Shown: positions 1-7,556, counted from the stretch's first letter. The stretch is DNA of 13,366 nucleotides from JAJFVC01 sp039698075 (GCA_039698075.1 JBDKTJ010000021.1:1-13366), one strand, 5' to 3'. Numbers and translations are program-made. The notes: generated by a model not told the origin, from the sequence alone.

Positions 1-1
1 G

Positions 2-40
2 CTCGGATTGGTCGCTTACGCTTGGCGCAAGCGCAAGTAA
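2..40 (+). CDS. 3' end of an exported protein with a PEP-CTERM-like tail (partial)
   Basis: Reading from base 2 gives L-G-L-V-A-Y-A-W-R-K-R-K and then TAA at 38-40. A short hydrophobic stretch ending in W and a cluster of basic residues right before the stop is the usual end of PEP-CTERM sorting signals, which are common in planctomycetes and are processed by exosortase. The PEP motif itself would lie left of the window, so the call rests on twelve residues. A strong hairpin starts 22 bases after the stop, which fits a real gene end. It could also be the end of an ordinary membrane protein with a positive cytoplasmic tail. Confidence 0.45.
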   Translation, partial: LGLVAYAWRKRK

Positions 41-61
41 AAAAAGCGCGGGATGGATGGC

Positions 62-96
62 GGATGGCGGAGAGTGCGTTGCGCTCTCCGCCATCC
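62..96 (+). terminator. Strong hairpin after the partial left-edge gene
   Basis: GGATGGCGGAGAG (62-74) is perfectly complementary to CTCTCCGCCATCC (84-96). Inside it the stem continues with one G-T wobble and two more pairs to a GTT loop, giving a stem of about 16 bp. It is followed by AAAA rather than a T-run on the + strand, so it is a hairpin terminator or transcript-end structure rather than a textbook intrinsic terminator. It separates the left-edge gene from the DUF1559 gene. Confidence 0.6.
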
Positions 97-179
97 AAAA
101 TCCGCCGTACGGAATGCCGGCACAGGAAATGCAGGTGGAGAGGCCTAAATTACCGCTAAGTTATCAGGAGAATCGTATC

Positions 180-1190
180 ATGTCTTATCGGTCTCAAATC
201 CATCCGAATCGCAACTGGATGTTCGTTCGACGTAATCTGCCTTCTTTCGGACGCCGGTCCTCGGGCCACGGTTTCACGTTGGTGGAACTTTTAGTGGTCA
301 TTACGATCATCGGCATTTTAATCGCGTTATTGCTGCCCGCGGTGCAGGCGGCCCGGGAGGCTGCTCGACGCATGCAATGCTCGAACAACATGAAGCAGTT
401 GGGCTTGGCCATGCACGGCTATCTGGCCAACAACGGCGGCACGTTCTTTCCGCCTGGGACTGCCATCAACAGGAGAACGCCCGGCCTGTTCACGACGCTG
501 CTGCCGTATCTTGAAATGCAGTCGCTTTGGGAACAAATCGATCAGAACAAGAAAACCAATGACCCCTCGACGATTTCTGCAGCCGGCGACAAGCCGCGTT
601 ATACGGTCGTATCGACGTACATCTGCCCGAGTTATCCATACCCCCAGGTCATCATGTCGGATCCTCCCAACGCGACCTACGACGGCGCGCTGGTGACCTA
701 CCAAGGCGTCGCTGGCATGAAGACGTCCGGCACGATGACGGACACGTGGGGGCCTGACCCAGAGTTGGCCTCGACCCAAGGAAACATCCCCAAAGACGGC
801 ATTTTTATGTCCGGCGCGCCTCGAAACATCGCGGATGTCACTGCGGGGTTGAGCAACACGTTGGCGATCGGCGAGTTCGTCTTTCGCTCAACCTCGGATA
901 CGACAACCTACGGCAAGGTCCGCCCGTGGTTCGTGAGCGAGTACTATAGCAGCACCACCAAATCGATGTACAACTTGAAGGCGATTGTGAAACCGATCAA
1001 CGCGATGGCCTACCCGAATTTCAACGGGTTGCCAATGGGCAGCTGCCATCCCGGCGGCGCAAACTTCCTTGTTGGAGATGGTTCGGTGCACTTTATTTCC
1101 GACAACATCACATTTGACATTTACCTGAAACTGAGCAAGGTTGCGAGACTGCAAACGGAGAGCAATGCAAATGCGACAATCCCGGATTAG
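180..1190 (+). CDS. DUF1559 protein with prepilin-type N-terminal methylation segment
   Basis: This is a 336-residue member of the DUF1559 (SBP_bac_10-like) family, which is hugely expanded in planctomycetes; its function is unknown, but it is probably a pseudopilin-like surface protein. The type III signal is clear: a basic leader, then G31|FTLVELLVV, with the acidic E at mature position 5 and a hydrophobic helix to about residue 50. The family signature A-R-E-A-A-R-R-x-x-C-x-N-N-x-K-Q-L-G follows. Near the C-terminus are the other family hallmarks, C-H-P-G-G-A-N at 289-295 and GDGSVHF at 299-305. I chose the ATG at 180 because AGGAG lies at 166-170 with a 9-base spacer; the frame is open back to 57 but has no such site there. 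The length is typical. The next gene starts inside its 3' end. Confidence 0.95.
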   Translation: MSYRSQIHPNRNWMFVRRNLPSFGRRSSGHGFTLVELLVVITIIGILIALLLPAVQAAREAARRMQCSNNMKQLGLAMHGYLANNGGTFFPPGTAINRRTPGLFTTLLPYLEMQSLWEQIDQNKKTNDPSTISAAGDKPRYTVVSTYICPSYPYPQVIMSDPPNATYDGALVTYQGVAGMKTSGTMTDTWGPDPELASTQGNIPKDGIFMSGAPRNIADVTAGLSNTLAIGEFVFRSTSDTTTYGKVRPWFVSEYYSSTTKSMYNLKAIVKPINAMAYPNFNGLPMGSCHPGGANFLVGDGSVHFISDNITFDIYLKLSKVARLQTESNANATIPD

Positions 1191-1617
1191 TGTTCGTAGT
1201 GTTCTTTGCACCACGATGGCGCTGACTATAGCGATTTGTCTCACGACGACCGGCTGTGGCCGTAGCGATCATGCGTCGACCGTGTCGGTGACGGGCAAGG
1301 TGACGTTCAACGGCAAGCCGTTGCAGTCCGGATCGGTCATGTTCGTGCCCGACACCGGTCGGCCCGCCGAGGGCGAGATTCAGTCGGACGGTACGTTTCA
1401 ACTGACAACCTACGCGAAGAACGACGGCGCGGCGATCGGTCACCATCGTGTGGCGATCACCTGCACGGGACCATCCAAGGACACGTCGGGCGAGGCGAGT
1501 CCCGGTCCGTCGCTCATCCCGGAGAAGTACGGTGACTACAAGACCAGCGGACTTGAAGTCACGGTGAAGGACAAGAACGAGCCGTTCGTTTTTGAATTGA
1601 CCGGCAAGGCTCCCTAG
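1171..1617 (+). CDS. Small lipoprotein with carboxypeptidase-regulatory/transthyretin-like domain
   Basis: This 148-residue protein has a basic N-region, a hydrophobic segment (roughly residues 9-25) and then T-T-T-G-C-G, an acceptable lipobox, so it is probably lipid-anchored and exported. The rest is one small beta-sandwich-like domain: V-x-G-K-V-T-F-N-G-K-P-L, then G-x-V-M-F-V-P-D, then S-D-G-T-F-x-L and G-x-H-R-V-A-I, ending with S-L-I-P-E-K-Y and V-T-V-K. Planctomycete genomes carry many such proteins directly after DUF1559 genes, as here. The gene overlaps the upstream one by 20 bases, which suggests translational coupling. GGAG at 1157-1160 sits 10 bases before the ATG at 1171; another in-frame ATG at 1165 is too close to it. 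The binding partner or cargo is unknown. Confidence 0.88.
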   Translation: MRQSRISVRSVLCTTMALTIAICLTTTGCGRSDHASTVSVTGKVTFNGKPLQSGSVMFVPDTGRPAEGEIQSDGTFQLTTYAKNDGAAIGHHRVAITCTGPSKDTSGEASPGPSLIPEKYGDYKTSGLEVTVKDKNEPFVFELTGKAP

Positions 1618-1619
1618 TC

Positions 1620-1648
1620 TTGCATTCGCCTACCACATGTTTTATCAT
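1620..1648 (+). promoter_or_regulatory. Sigma70-like promoter before the FAD oxidoreductase gene
   Basis: TTGCAT at 1620-1625 and TATCAT at 1643-1648 are separated by 17 bases, the ideal spacing. It begins right after the stop of the lipoprotein gene and lies about 80 bases before the chosen start of the FAD gene. Predicted transcription would start near 1655, just before the hairpin at 1658-1686. The call is by consensus matching only; planctomycete promoters are poorly characterised. Confidence 0.5.
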
Positions 1649-1657
1649 GAGCTAACA

Positions 1658-1686
1658 CGGTCGCCCGATGCAACGTCGGGCGGCCG
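1658..1686 (+). terminator. Strong hairpin between the lipoprotein and FAD genes
   Basis: CGCCCGA (1662-1668) pairs with TCGGGCG (1676-1682) around a 7-base loop. After one T-G wobble the stem continues with CGG (1658-1660) against CCG (1684-1686), for about 11 bp in all. It most likely ends the DUF1559-lipoprotein transcript. Because the candidate promoter lies upstream of it, it could instead be a stable 5' hairpin of the FAD transcript. No T-run follows, only TTGTAT. Confidence 0.5.
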
Positions 1687-1730
1687 TTGTATCACGTCAC
1701 GGTTCGACACGCCCACCTAGGATTGATCTC

Positions 1731-3503
1731 ATGAAAGCCTCCCTTCCACCGTCTGGGATCGTCAAGTCGTCCCGCTCACTTTCCATCGGTTTCAAAACGA
1801 CAATCGGTCGGATGAGCCGGCGTGCGTTGGCGTTTGGCTCGTTGTGGTGCGCTCTGGCGGCCGGCGGCCTTGTCGCCGCCGAGAACGCTCCTTACGACGT
1901 CGTCATTTACGGCGGCACTTCCGCCGGCGTCGCCGCGGCGATTCAAACGGCAAGGCTCGGCCATCGCGTCGTCCTGATCGAGCCGAGCCGATACATCGGC
2001 GGACTCACCTCCGGCGGGCTCGGCGCCACGGACATTGGCAACAAAAAAGCCATCGGCGGCATCGCACGCGAATTCTATCAACGCATCTATCGCCATTACT
2101 CGCAAGACGACGCCTGGTCACAAGAGACGCTCCAGCAGTATCGCGATCGGGCCAAAGGCCACTGGGTCGACAACGAAGCGATGTGGGGATTTGAACCCCG
2201 GGTCGCGGAGATCGTCTTTCGCAAAATGCTCGCCGACGCCGGCGTGACGCCCGTGCTCGGCCAGCGGCTCGATCGAAAACACGGCGTTCACAAAGACGGC
2301 CAGCGGCTGGTCAGCATCACGATGCAATCCGGCCGCACGTTTGAGGGCCGCATGTTCATCGACGCCACGTACGAAGGCGATTTGATGGCTGCGGCGGGCG
2401 TGGAGTACACCGTCGGACGCGAGTCCAACGCCCAATACGGCGAAACGCTCGACGGCGTGCAGACTCGCCAGGCCCGGTTCCACCAGTTTGAGATCCCGGT
2501 CGATCCCTACGTCAAGCCGGGCGATCTCAAGAGCGGACTGTTGCCGGGGATCCACGTCGGTCCGCCGGGCGAGGAAGGCGCCGGCGATCACCGCGTCCAG
2601 GCGTACAACTTCCGCATGTGCCTGACCGACGCGCCCGACAATCGCCGTCCGTTTCCCAAGCCCGCCCATTATGACCCACTCCGTTACGAATTGCTTTTGC
2701 GGTACGTCGAGGCGGGCGGCAAGACGTTTTTCAACGGCGGCGCGAACTTTGCAACGGGCAGCCCGATGCCGAATCGCAAGACCGACACGAACAACAGCGG
2801 CCCGTTCTCCACGGACAACATCGGCGCGAATTACGCTTATCCCGATGGCGACGACGCAACCCGAGAAAAAATCATCGCCGATCACCGCGACTATCAGCTT
2901 GGGCTGCTTTGGACGCTGGCCAACAATCCCCGCGTGCCGGCGGCGGTGCGCAAGTCGATCAATCGTTGGGGGCTGGCCAAGGACGAATTCACCGACAACG
3001 ACAACTGGCCGCACGCGATTTACGTGCGAGAGGCCCGTCGCATGGTTTCCGATTATGTGATGCAGGAACAGAACTGCCGCGGCCGGCGGACCGTCGAGGA
3101 TCCGGTCGGACTGGGCGCGTACGGCATGGATTCGCACAACACGCAGCGTTACGTGGACGCCGGCGGCCATGCTCGGAATGAAGGCGACGTCGAAGTGCGC
3201 GGCGGCCCGCCCTATCCGATCAGCTATCGTTCGATCGTTCCGAAGGCGTCGCAGTGCACGAACCTGCTGGCGCCGGTTTGCCTTTCGGCCAGCCACATTG
3301 CCTACGGTTCGATCCGGATGGAGCCCGTATTCATGGTTTTGGGCCAATCGGCCGCCACGGCGGCGGTCCAAGCCATCGCGGAGGGTTGTCCGGTTCAGAA
3401 GATTGACTATGCCTCGTTGCGAGCGCGTTTGGAGGGCGACGGCCAGGTGCTGACCTGGCGTGCGACTCCGCCCGCTCGAACCCGCCCGGCTGCTCGCCCT
3501 TAA
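1731..3503 (+). CDS. Secreted FAD-dependent oxidoreductase (FAD_oxidored family)
   Basis: This 590-residue protein carries an N-terminal dinucleotide-binding fold: Y-D-V-V-I-Y-G-G-T-S-A-G-V-A-A-A (55-70), with the acidic residue E84 ending the second strand in V-L-I-E-P, then G-G-L-T-S-G-G-L. The D-A-T-Y-E-G-D-L motif (211-218) and a C-terminal G-Q-S-A-A-T-A-A helix (538-545) that closes the FAD site are typical of FAD_oxidored (PF12831) proteins, common in planctomycetes and Bacteroidetes and sometimes labelled xanthan-lyase-like. The substrate is unknown. A hydrophobic segment (31-49) ending in V-A-A indicates export. I chose the ATG at 1731 because TAGGA ends 8 bases before it. The ATG at 1812 would give a shorter, more classical signal peptide (M-S-R-R-A-L-A-F) but has no ribosome binding site. 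It lies directly before the array of glycoside-hydrolase-like genes. Confidence 0.88.
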   Translation: MKASLPPSGIVKSSRSLSIGFKTTIGRMSRRALAFGSLWCALAAGGLVAAENAPYDVVIYGGTSAGVAAAIQTARLGHRVVLIEPSRYIGGLTSGGLGATDIGNKKAIGGIAREFYQRIYRHYSQDDAWSQETLQQYRDRAKGHWVDNEAMWGFEPRVAEIVFRKMLADAGVTPVLGQRLDRKHGVHKDGQRLVSITMQSGRTFEGRMFIDATYEGDLMAAAGVEYTVGRESNAQYGETLDGVQTRQARFHQFEIPVDPYVKPGDLKSGLLPGIHVGPPGEEGAGDHRVQAYNFRMCLTDAPDNRRPFPKPAHYDPLRYELLLRYVEAGGKTFFNGGANFATGSPMPNRKTDTNNSGPFSTDNIGANYAYPDGDDATREKIIADHRDYQLGLLWTLANNPRVPAAVRKSINRWGLAKDEFTDNDNWPHAIYVREARRMVSDYVMQEQNCRGRRTVEDPVGLGAYGMDSHNTQRYVDAGGHARNEGDVEVRGGPPYPISYRSIVPKASQCTNLLAPVCLSASHIAYGSIRMEPVFMVLGQSAATAAVQAIAEGCPVQKIDYASLRARLEGDGQVLTWRATPPARTRPAARP

Positions 3504-3524
3504 ACAGATTCACCCTCGCAGAGA

Positions 3525-3546
3525 CGCCGGTGAACGCGGACCGGCG
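3525..3546 (+). terminator. Candidate terminator after the FAD oxidoreductase gene
   Basis: CGCCGGT (3525-3531) and ACCGGCG (3540-3546) form a perfect 7-bp stem with an 8-base loop, starting 22 bases after the FAD stop codon. A T-rich stretch with several T3-T4 runs follows (from 3550). The gap from here to copy 1 shows no convincing promoter by consensus. Confidence 0.45.
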
Positions 3547-3692
3547 GCCTTTGCAAAGTTTTACGGTTTACCTCGCTTTCGGTTTTCCGCGGTTTTGCTG
3601 GAACAGCGTCGCTCAACCAACGGTCGATGTTGGGCGGGCGGAAAGTTGGACTTGTTCGTCACCACCCTTCAAGAAAAAAAGGAGCCTATCGG

Positions 3693-4883
3693 ATGCGAGT
3701 TTCACTTGCCGCCATCGCCGTTCTCGTGGCAACGACGTCCTGGTTGACCGGCGTAATGGCCGCCGACGCCGCAAAACAACCGGCCGCGGTGAACGAGTCG
3801 AAGGCGACAGGCACGGGTCCCACCAAACCCGCGCGCGTGAAGCCCGCCTATCCCGACGGCGAGATTCGGGCAGTCTGCGTCCAATTGCCCAAGAGCAAGG
3901 ACCGCGAGGAAGGATTACGGCAAATCGAAGAGAGTCTCGACAAATGCAAGTCTAGCGGTTTCAACACCGTGCTCCTCTGGATCACTTCCCGCTACCTCGC
4001 CGCGATGGACAACCCGGAACTCCAGAAGACCGAGCCCATCGCCTCCTGGGACGCCTTGGGCGAGTATCTTCGCGTCGCCCAGCAACGCAGAATCCAAGTG
4101 CATGCCTGGTATTCTCCGTGGATCCGCAAGGAAATTAATCGCGCGGTTGAGTTGGAACAGCATCCGGAATGGGCCGCGTTGACCGCCAAGGGCACGGTGT
4201 CGCCGAAAGGCGTGCTGTGCTTCATTCGGCCGGAGGTCCGCCAGTTTGAACTCGATGTGTTGTCTAAAATGATGGACCGCTATCCTGACCTGGCCGGAAT
4301 CCAGATCGAGGAGCCCGGTTATCGCTGGAAGGACGACTACTGCTACTGCGACACATGCCGGGCGTTCTGCCAAAAGAACTTCGGCCTCGACATTCGGAAG
4401 AATCTGGAAGACTCGAAGCCGGCGGTCCACAGCCTCGCGGCGTTCATGTGTACGGACTTCTTCATCCGGCTTCGCAAGATGATGAACGACAAGCGGCCGG
4501 ACATGTGGCTTTCGGCCAACGGCAGCTACCGCGACTTCGAGTGGTACATCGGCCGCGATTGGCACACCTGGGCCCGGCGCGGGCTGATCGATTTCTACGT
4601 GCCGCAAGTCTTCGCCACCACCGCCAAACAATTTACGAATTCCTCCACGATTACGAAGCGATCGCTCGGCGGATGCGACATGGTTCCGGCCATCGGTGTC
4701 ACCTGGCAGGCGATTGTTCCGAAAAAGCAGCCTCCGGAGCTGATCAAGGCGGAAATCCTCGCCGCGCGCAAGGTCGGCGCCAAGGGGTTTGTGATCTTTA
4801 ATGAAGCGGCGTTGGATGGTCCCTATTATCAAGCCATTTCCGAGGCCATCCACGAAAAATCGGCATCGGCGACGAAGCCTTAA
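3693..4883 (+). CDS. Array copy 1: secreted GHL-type TIM-barrel protein
   Basis: 396 residues. The signal peptide ends at V-M-A (21-23) and is followed by a Lys/Ala/Pro-rich linker to about residue 50. The remainder reads as a hypothetical glycoside-hydrolase barrel: strand F-N-T-V-L-L-W (90-96), H-A-W-Y-S-P-W (137-143), RPEVRQ (179-184), I-Q-I-E-E-P-G-Y (203-210), C-Y-C-D-T-C (217-222) with C226, W-L-S-A-N-G (272-277), GRDW (287-290), L-I-D-F-Y (298-302) and G-V-T-W-Q (335-339). E206, E207, D289 and D300 are acidic residues kept in all complete copies and are candidate catalytic or binding residues (inference). Closest known families are probably GHL10/DUF187 or GHL6; substrate unknown. GGAG at 3681-3684 fixes the start, although the frame is open back to 3627. 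Odd: where most copies have Q-I-Y-C after DFY, this one has Q-V-F-A, without the cysteine. Confidence 0.88.
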   Translation: MRVSLAAIAVLVATTSWLTGVMAADAAKQPAAVNESKATGTGPTKPARVKPAYPDGEIRAVCVQLPKSKDREEGLRQIEESLDKCKSSGFNTVLLWITSRYLAAMDNPELQKTEPIASWDALGEYLRVAQQRRIQVHAWYSPWIRKEINRAVELEQHPEWAALTAKGTVSPKGVLCFIRPEVRQFELDVLSKMMDRYPDLAGIQIEEPGYRWKDDYCYCDTCRAFCQKNFGLDIRKNLEDSKPAVHSLAAFMCTDFFIRLRKMMNDKRPDMWLSANGSYRDFEWYIGRDWHTWARRGLIDFYVPQVFATTAKQFTNSSTITKRSLGGCDMVPAIGVTWQAIVPKKQPPELIKAEILAARKVGAKGFVIFNEAALDGPYYQAISEAIHEKSASATKP

Positions 4884-4898
4884 CTTTGGACGCATCCC

Positions 4899-4932
4899 TT
4901 GAAAGTCACCAACGCCGTTCATAGGTCAGAAT
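4899..4932 (+). promoter_or_regulatory. Weak promoter-like block before copy 2
   Basis: TTGAAA at 4899-4904 is a good -35 match, and CACCAACGCCG just downstream resembles the spacer of the blocks before copies 4 and 7. The expected -10, AGAAT at 4928-4932, is displaced by about 4 bases, giving poor spacing; the alternative TAGGTC at 4922 matches badly. It may be a degenerate relative of the copy 4 and 7 promoters rather than an active one. Confidence 0.25.
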
Positions 4933-5018
4933 ATCGCCCAGCGGATCGAGTCCGCGTTCAACGATCGTGCCTTGAAACAAAATCTTGGTTTTTCTATTTC
5001 AACAAAGGAGTTCATCCG

Positions 5019-6212
5019 ATGCGAGTTTCACTTGCCGCCGTCACCGTTCTCGTGGCAATGACGTCCTGGTCAACCGGCGTGATGGCCGCCGACGCCGCGA
5101 AACAACCGGCCGCGGTGAACGCGTCGAAGGCGACAGGCACGGGTCCCAAAAAACCCGCTCGCGTGAAGCCCGCCTATCCCGACGGCGAGATTCGGGCAAC
5201 TTTCGGTGAATTGCCGAAGAGCAAGGACCGCGAGGAGGGATTGCGGCAAATCGAAGCAACTCTCGACAATTACCAATCCGGCGGCCTCAACACGGTGATT
5301 CTCTGGGTCACTTCCCGCTACCTCGCCGCGTTGGACAACCCGGAGCTCCAGAAGGCCGAGCCCACCGCCGCCTGGGACGCGTTCGGCGAGTACCTTCGCG
5401 CCGCCAAGCAACGAAAAATCCAAGTGCACGCCTGGTATTCGCCGTGGATCCGCAAGGAACTTTTCCGTGCGGTTGAGTTGGAACTGCATCCGGAATGGGC
5501 CGCGTTGACCGCCAAGGGCGTCGTGTCGCCGAAAGGCGTGTTGTGCTTCGTTCGGCCGGAGGTCCGCCAGTTCGAACTTGATTTGATGGCCAAGATGATG
5601 GACCGCTACCCCGATCTGGTCGGCATTCAGATGGAGGAGCCGGGCTATCGATGGAAAGACGACTACTGCTACTGCGACACGTGCCGGGCGTTCTGCCAGG
5701 AGAACTTCGGCCTCGACATCCGGAAGAATCTGGAAGACTCGAAGCCGACAGTCCAAAGCCTCGCGGCGTTCATGTGCACGGACTTCGTCATCCGGCTTCG
5801 CAAGATGATGCTCGACAAGCGGCCGGATATGTGGCTTTCGGCCAACGGCAGCGCCAGCGACTTCGAGTGGTACATCGGCCGCGATTGGCACACCTGGGCC
5901 CGGCGCGGACTGATCGATTTCTACATGCCGCAAATCTACTGCAATAAGCTCAGCCGCTTCGAAAATGCCGCCGAGATCACAAAGAAGTGTCTCGACGGTC
6001 ACTGCGACATGGTTCCGGCCATCGGCGTCACCTGGCAGGCGATTGTTCCGAAAAAACAGCCTCCAAAGCTAATCAAGGAGGAAATCCTCGCCACGCGCAA
6101 GATGGGCGCCAAGGGATTTTCCCTCTTCCCGGCGAAGGCGTTGGACGACACGTATTATCGCGTCATTTCCGAGGCCGTTCACCAGCAACCGGCATCGGCG
6201 ACGAAGCCTTAA
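5019..6212 (+). CDS. Array copy 2: secreted GHL-type TIM-barrel protein
   Basis: 397 residues and the closest relative of copy 1; even the signal peptide and linker are nearly identical in DNA (about 11 differences in the first 180 bases). The signal peptide ends at V-M-A. All core motifs are present: H137 in H-A-W-Y-S-P-W, E206-E207-P, C-Y-C-D-T-C (217-222), SANG, GRDW and LIDFY. After DFY it has M-P-Q-I-Y-C-N-K, and it carries one extra residue before the later C-D-M-V-P (G-H-C-D instead of G-C-D). AAAGGAG ending at 5010 sets the start at 5019; the same frame is open back to 4899. No terminator is seen in the 91 bases before copy 3, so the two are probably co-transcribed. Function as for copy 1, inferred from the barrel-like strand pattern only. 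Confidence 0.88.
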   Translation: MRVSLAAVTVLVAMTSWSTGVMAADAAKQPAAVNASKATGTGPKKPARVKPAYPDGEIRATFGELPKSKDREEGLRQIEATLDNYQSGGLNTVILWVTSRYLAALDNPELQKAEPTAAWDAFGEYLRAAKQRKIQVHAWYSPWIRKELFRAVELELHPEWAALTAKGVVSPKGVLCFVRPEVRQFELDLMAKMMDRYPDLVGIQMEEPGYRWKDDYCYCDTCRAFCQENFGLDIRKNLEDSKPTVQSLAAFMCTDFVIRLRKMMLDKRPDMWLSANGSASDFEWYIGRDWHTWARRGLIDFYMPQIYCNKLSRFENAAEITKKCLDGHCDMVPAIGVTWQAIVPKKQPPKLIKEEILATRKMGAKGFSLFPAKALDDTYYRVISEAVHQQPASATKP

Positions 6213-6303
6213 CGGCTCGCGCCCACTGGAAAACGCCAGCACCATCCATTTGCCGGAAGATCGCCCCTTGGACCGAGCCGGTTTAAAAAAGGAGTTTAAT
6301 TCG

Positions 6304-7503
6304 ATGCGAGTTTCACTTGCTGTCATCGCGGTTCTCGCGGCGTCCATGTCGTGGACGACCGTCGCAATGGCCGCCGACGGCGCGGCGCAACAACCGGCCA
6401 AGGCCGCGGCCGCCGAGTCGAAGGCAACGGGCGTCGCCGCCCAAAAGCCCGCCCGCGTCAAGCCCGCCTATCCCGACGGCCAGATACGGGGCGTTTTTGG
6501 CCTGTTGCCCACGACCGACAACCGTGAGACAGGGTTGCGGCAAATCGAAGCAAGCGTCGACAAGTGCAGAGCCGGCGGTTTGAACTCCATCTTCGTCTCG
6601 GTGTCTTCCCGTTATCTTGCCGCCTTGGACGACCCCAAGTTTCAGACGGACAAACTCAAGGTCTCCTGGGACGCCTTGGGAGAATTGATTCGCGCCGCCA
6701 AGAAACAAAACATCCAAGTGCACGCCTGGTATTCGCCGTGGATCCGCAAGGAAAAGGCTCGGGCCGTCGAGCTGGAGCTGCATCCGGAATGGGCTGCGTT
6801 GACCGCCAAAGGCGTCGTGTCGCCGAAAGGCGTGTTGTGTTTCGTCCGGCCGGAAGTCCGCCAGTTCGAACTCGACGTGTTGTCCAAAATGATGGACCGT
6901 TATCCCGACCTGGCCGGAATCCATATCGAAGAGCCCGGCTACCGACATGAAGACGATTTCTGCTATTGCGACAGGTGCCGGGCGTTTTGCCGGAAGAACT
7001 TCGGCCTCGACATCCGGAAAAATCTGGAAGACTCCAAGCCGACGGTCCACAGCCTCGCGGCGTTCATGTGCACGGACTTCTTCATCCGGCTTCGCAAGAT
7101 CATGAACGAGAAGCGGCCGGACATGTGGCTGTCGGCCAACGGCGGATACAACGACGCGGAGTGGTTCATGGGCCGCGATTGGCACAACTGGGCCCGGCGC
7201 GGACTGATCGATTTTTACATGCCGCAAATCTATTGTCGCAAATCCGCCTCGTTCGCAAGTCGCGCCGCAATGACGAAGCAATCGCTGGGCGGCTGCGATA
7301 TGGTTCCGATCATCGGCGTTTCGTGGCAGGCCATCGCCCCCGAAAAAAAGCCTCCCGAAGCGATCAAGATGGAAATCACCGCCGCGCAAAAGCTCGGCAC
7401 GAAGGGGTTCGCCGTCTTTTGTGAGCGGGTGTTGGATGACGCCCACTATCAGGCCATCCACGAGGCTATTCGTAAGAAGCCGACCTCGGCGACGGAGCCA
7501 TGA
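6304..7503 (+). CDS. Array copy 3: secreted GHL-type TIM-barrel protein
   Basis: 399 residues, signal peptide ending at A-M-A (21-23), then an Ala-rich linker. Motifs: H140 in H-A-W-Y-S-P-W, E209-E210-P, C-Y-C-D-R-C (220-225), SANG followed by G-Y-N-D-A-E-W, GRDW and LIDFY. It departs from copies 1 and 2 in the segment after KPAYPDG (L-L-P-T-T-D-N-R-E-T, then A-S-V-D-K-C and N-S-I-F-V-S-V), and exactly this segment recurs in copy 8. The ribosome binding site AAAAAAGGAG ends 9 bases before ATG, one more than in every other copy. It ends in TGA, while the others end in TAA. No clear promoter precedes it; the block at about 6228-6255 (GGAAAACGCCAGCACC) looks like a decayed relative of the copy 4 promoter. 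Confidence 0.88.
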   Translation: MRVSLAVIAVLAASMSWTTVAMAADGAAQQPAKAAAAESKATGVAAQKPARVKPAYPDGQIRGVFGLLPTTDNRETGLRQIEASVDKCRAGGLNSIFVSVSSRYLAALDDPKFQTDKLKVSWDALGELIRAAKKQNIQVHAWYSPWIRKEKARAVELELHPEWAALTAKGVVSPKGVLCFVRPEVRQFELDVLSKMMDRYPDLAGIHIEEPGYRHEDDFCYCDRCRAFCRKNFGLDIRKNLEDSKPTVHSLAAFMCTDFFIRLRKIMNEKRPDMWLSANGGYNDAEWFMGRDWHNWARRGLIDFYMPQIYCRKSASFASRAAMTKQSLGGCDMVPIIGVSWQAIAPEKKPPEAIKMEITAAQKLGTKGFAVFCERVLDDAHYQAIHEAIRKKPTSATEP

Positions 7504-7556
7504 CTTGCGCGTCCGATGCAACGTCGCGGCTCTTGCACCGCTGCTATAGGACCCTA

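Noticed and set aside
3549..3558. Perfect 10-base palindrome CTTTGCAAAG as an operator
   Set aside because: A single occurrence close to a terminator-like hairpin, with no promoter I can place beside it.
3627..3692. Longer N-termini for the array genes (in-frame starts upstream of the ATG, e.g. 3627, 4899, 6250, 7589, 8972, 10202, 11572)
   Set aside because: The extensions are unrelated between copies, while all copies share the ATG preceded by GGAG at 8-9 bases and followed at once by a signal peptide.
4341..4370. C-Y-C-D-T-C as an iron-sulfur or radical SAM motif
   Set aside because: Radical SAM uses C-x3-C-x2-C, and these proteins carry export signals. A disulfide or other metal site is more likely.
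3693..4883. True GH10 xylanase
   Set aside because: I do not see the GH10 signatures around its acid/base and nucleophile glutamates. The resemblance is to the hypothetical GHL (family-10-like) proteins, and even that is by general strand pattern.
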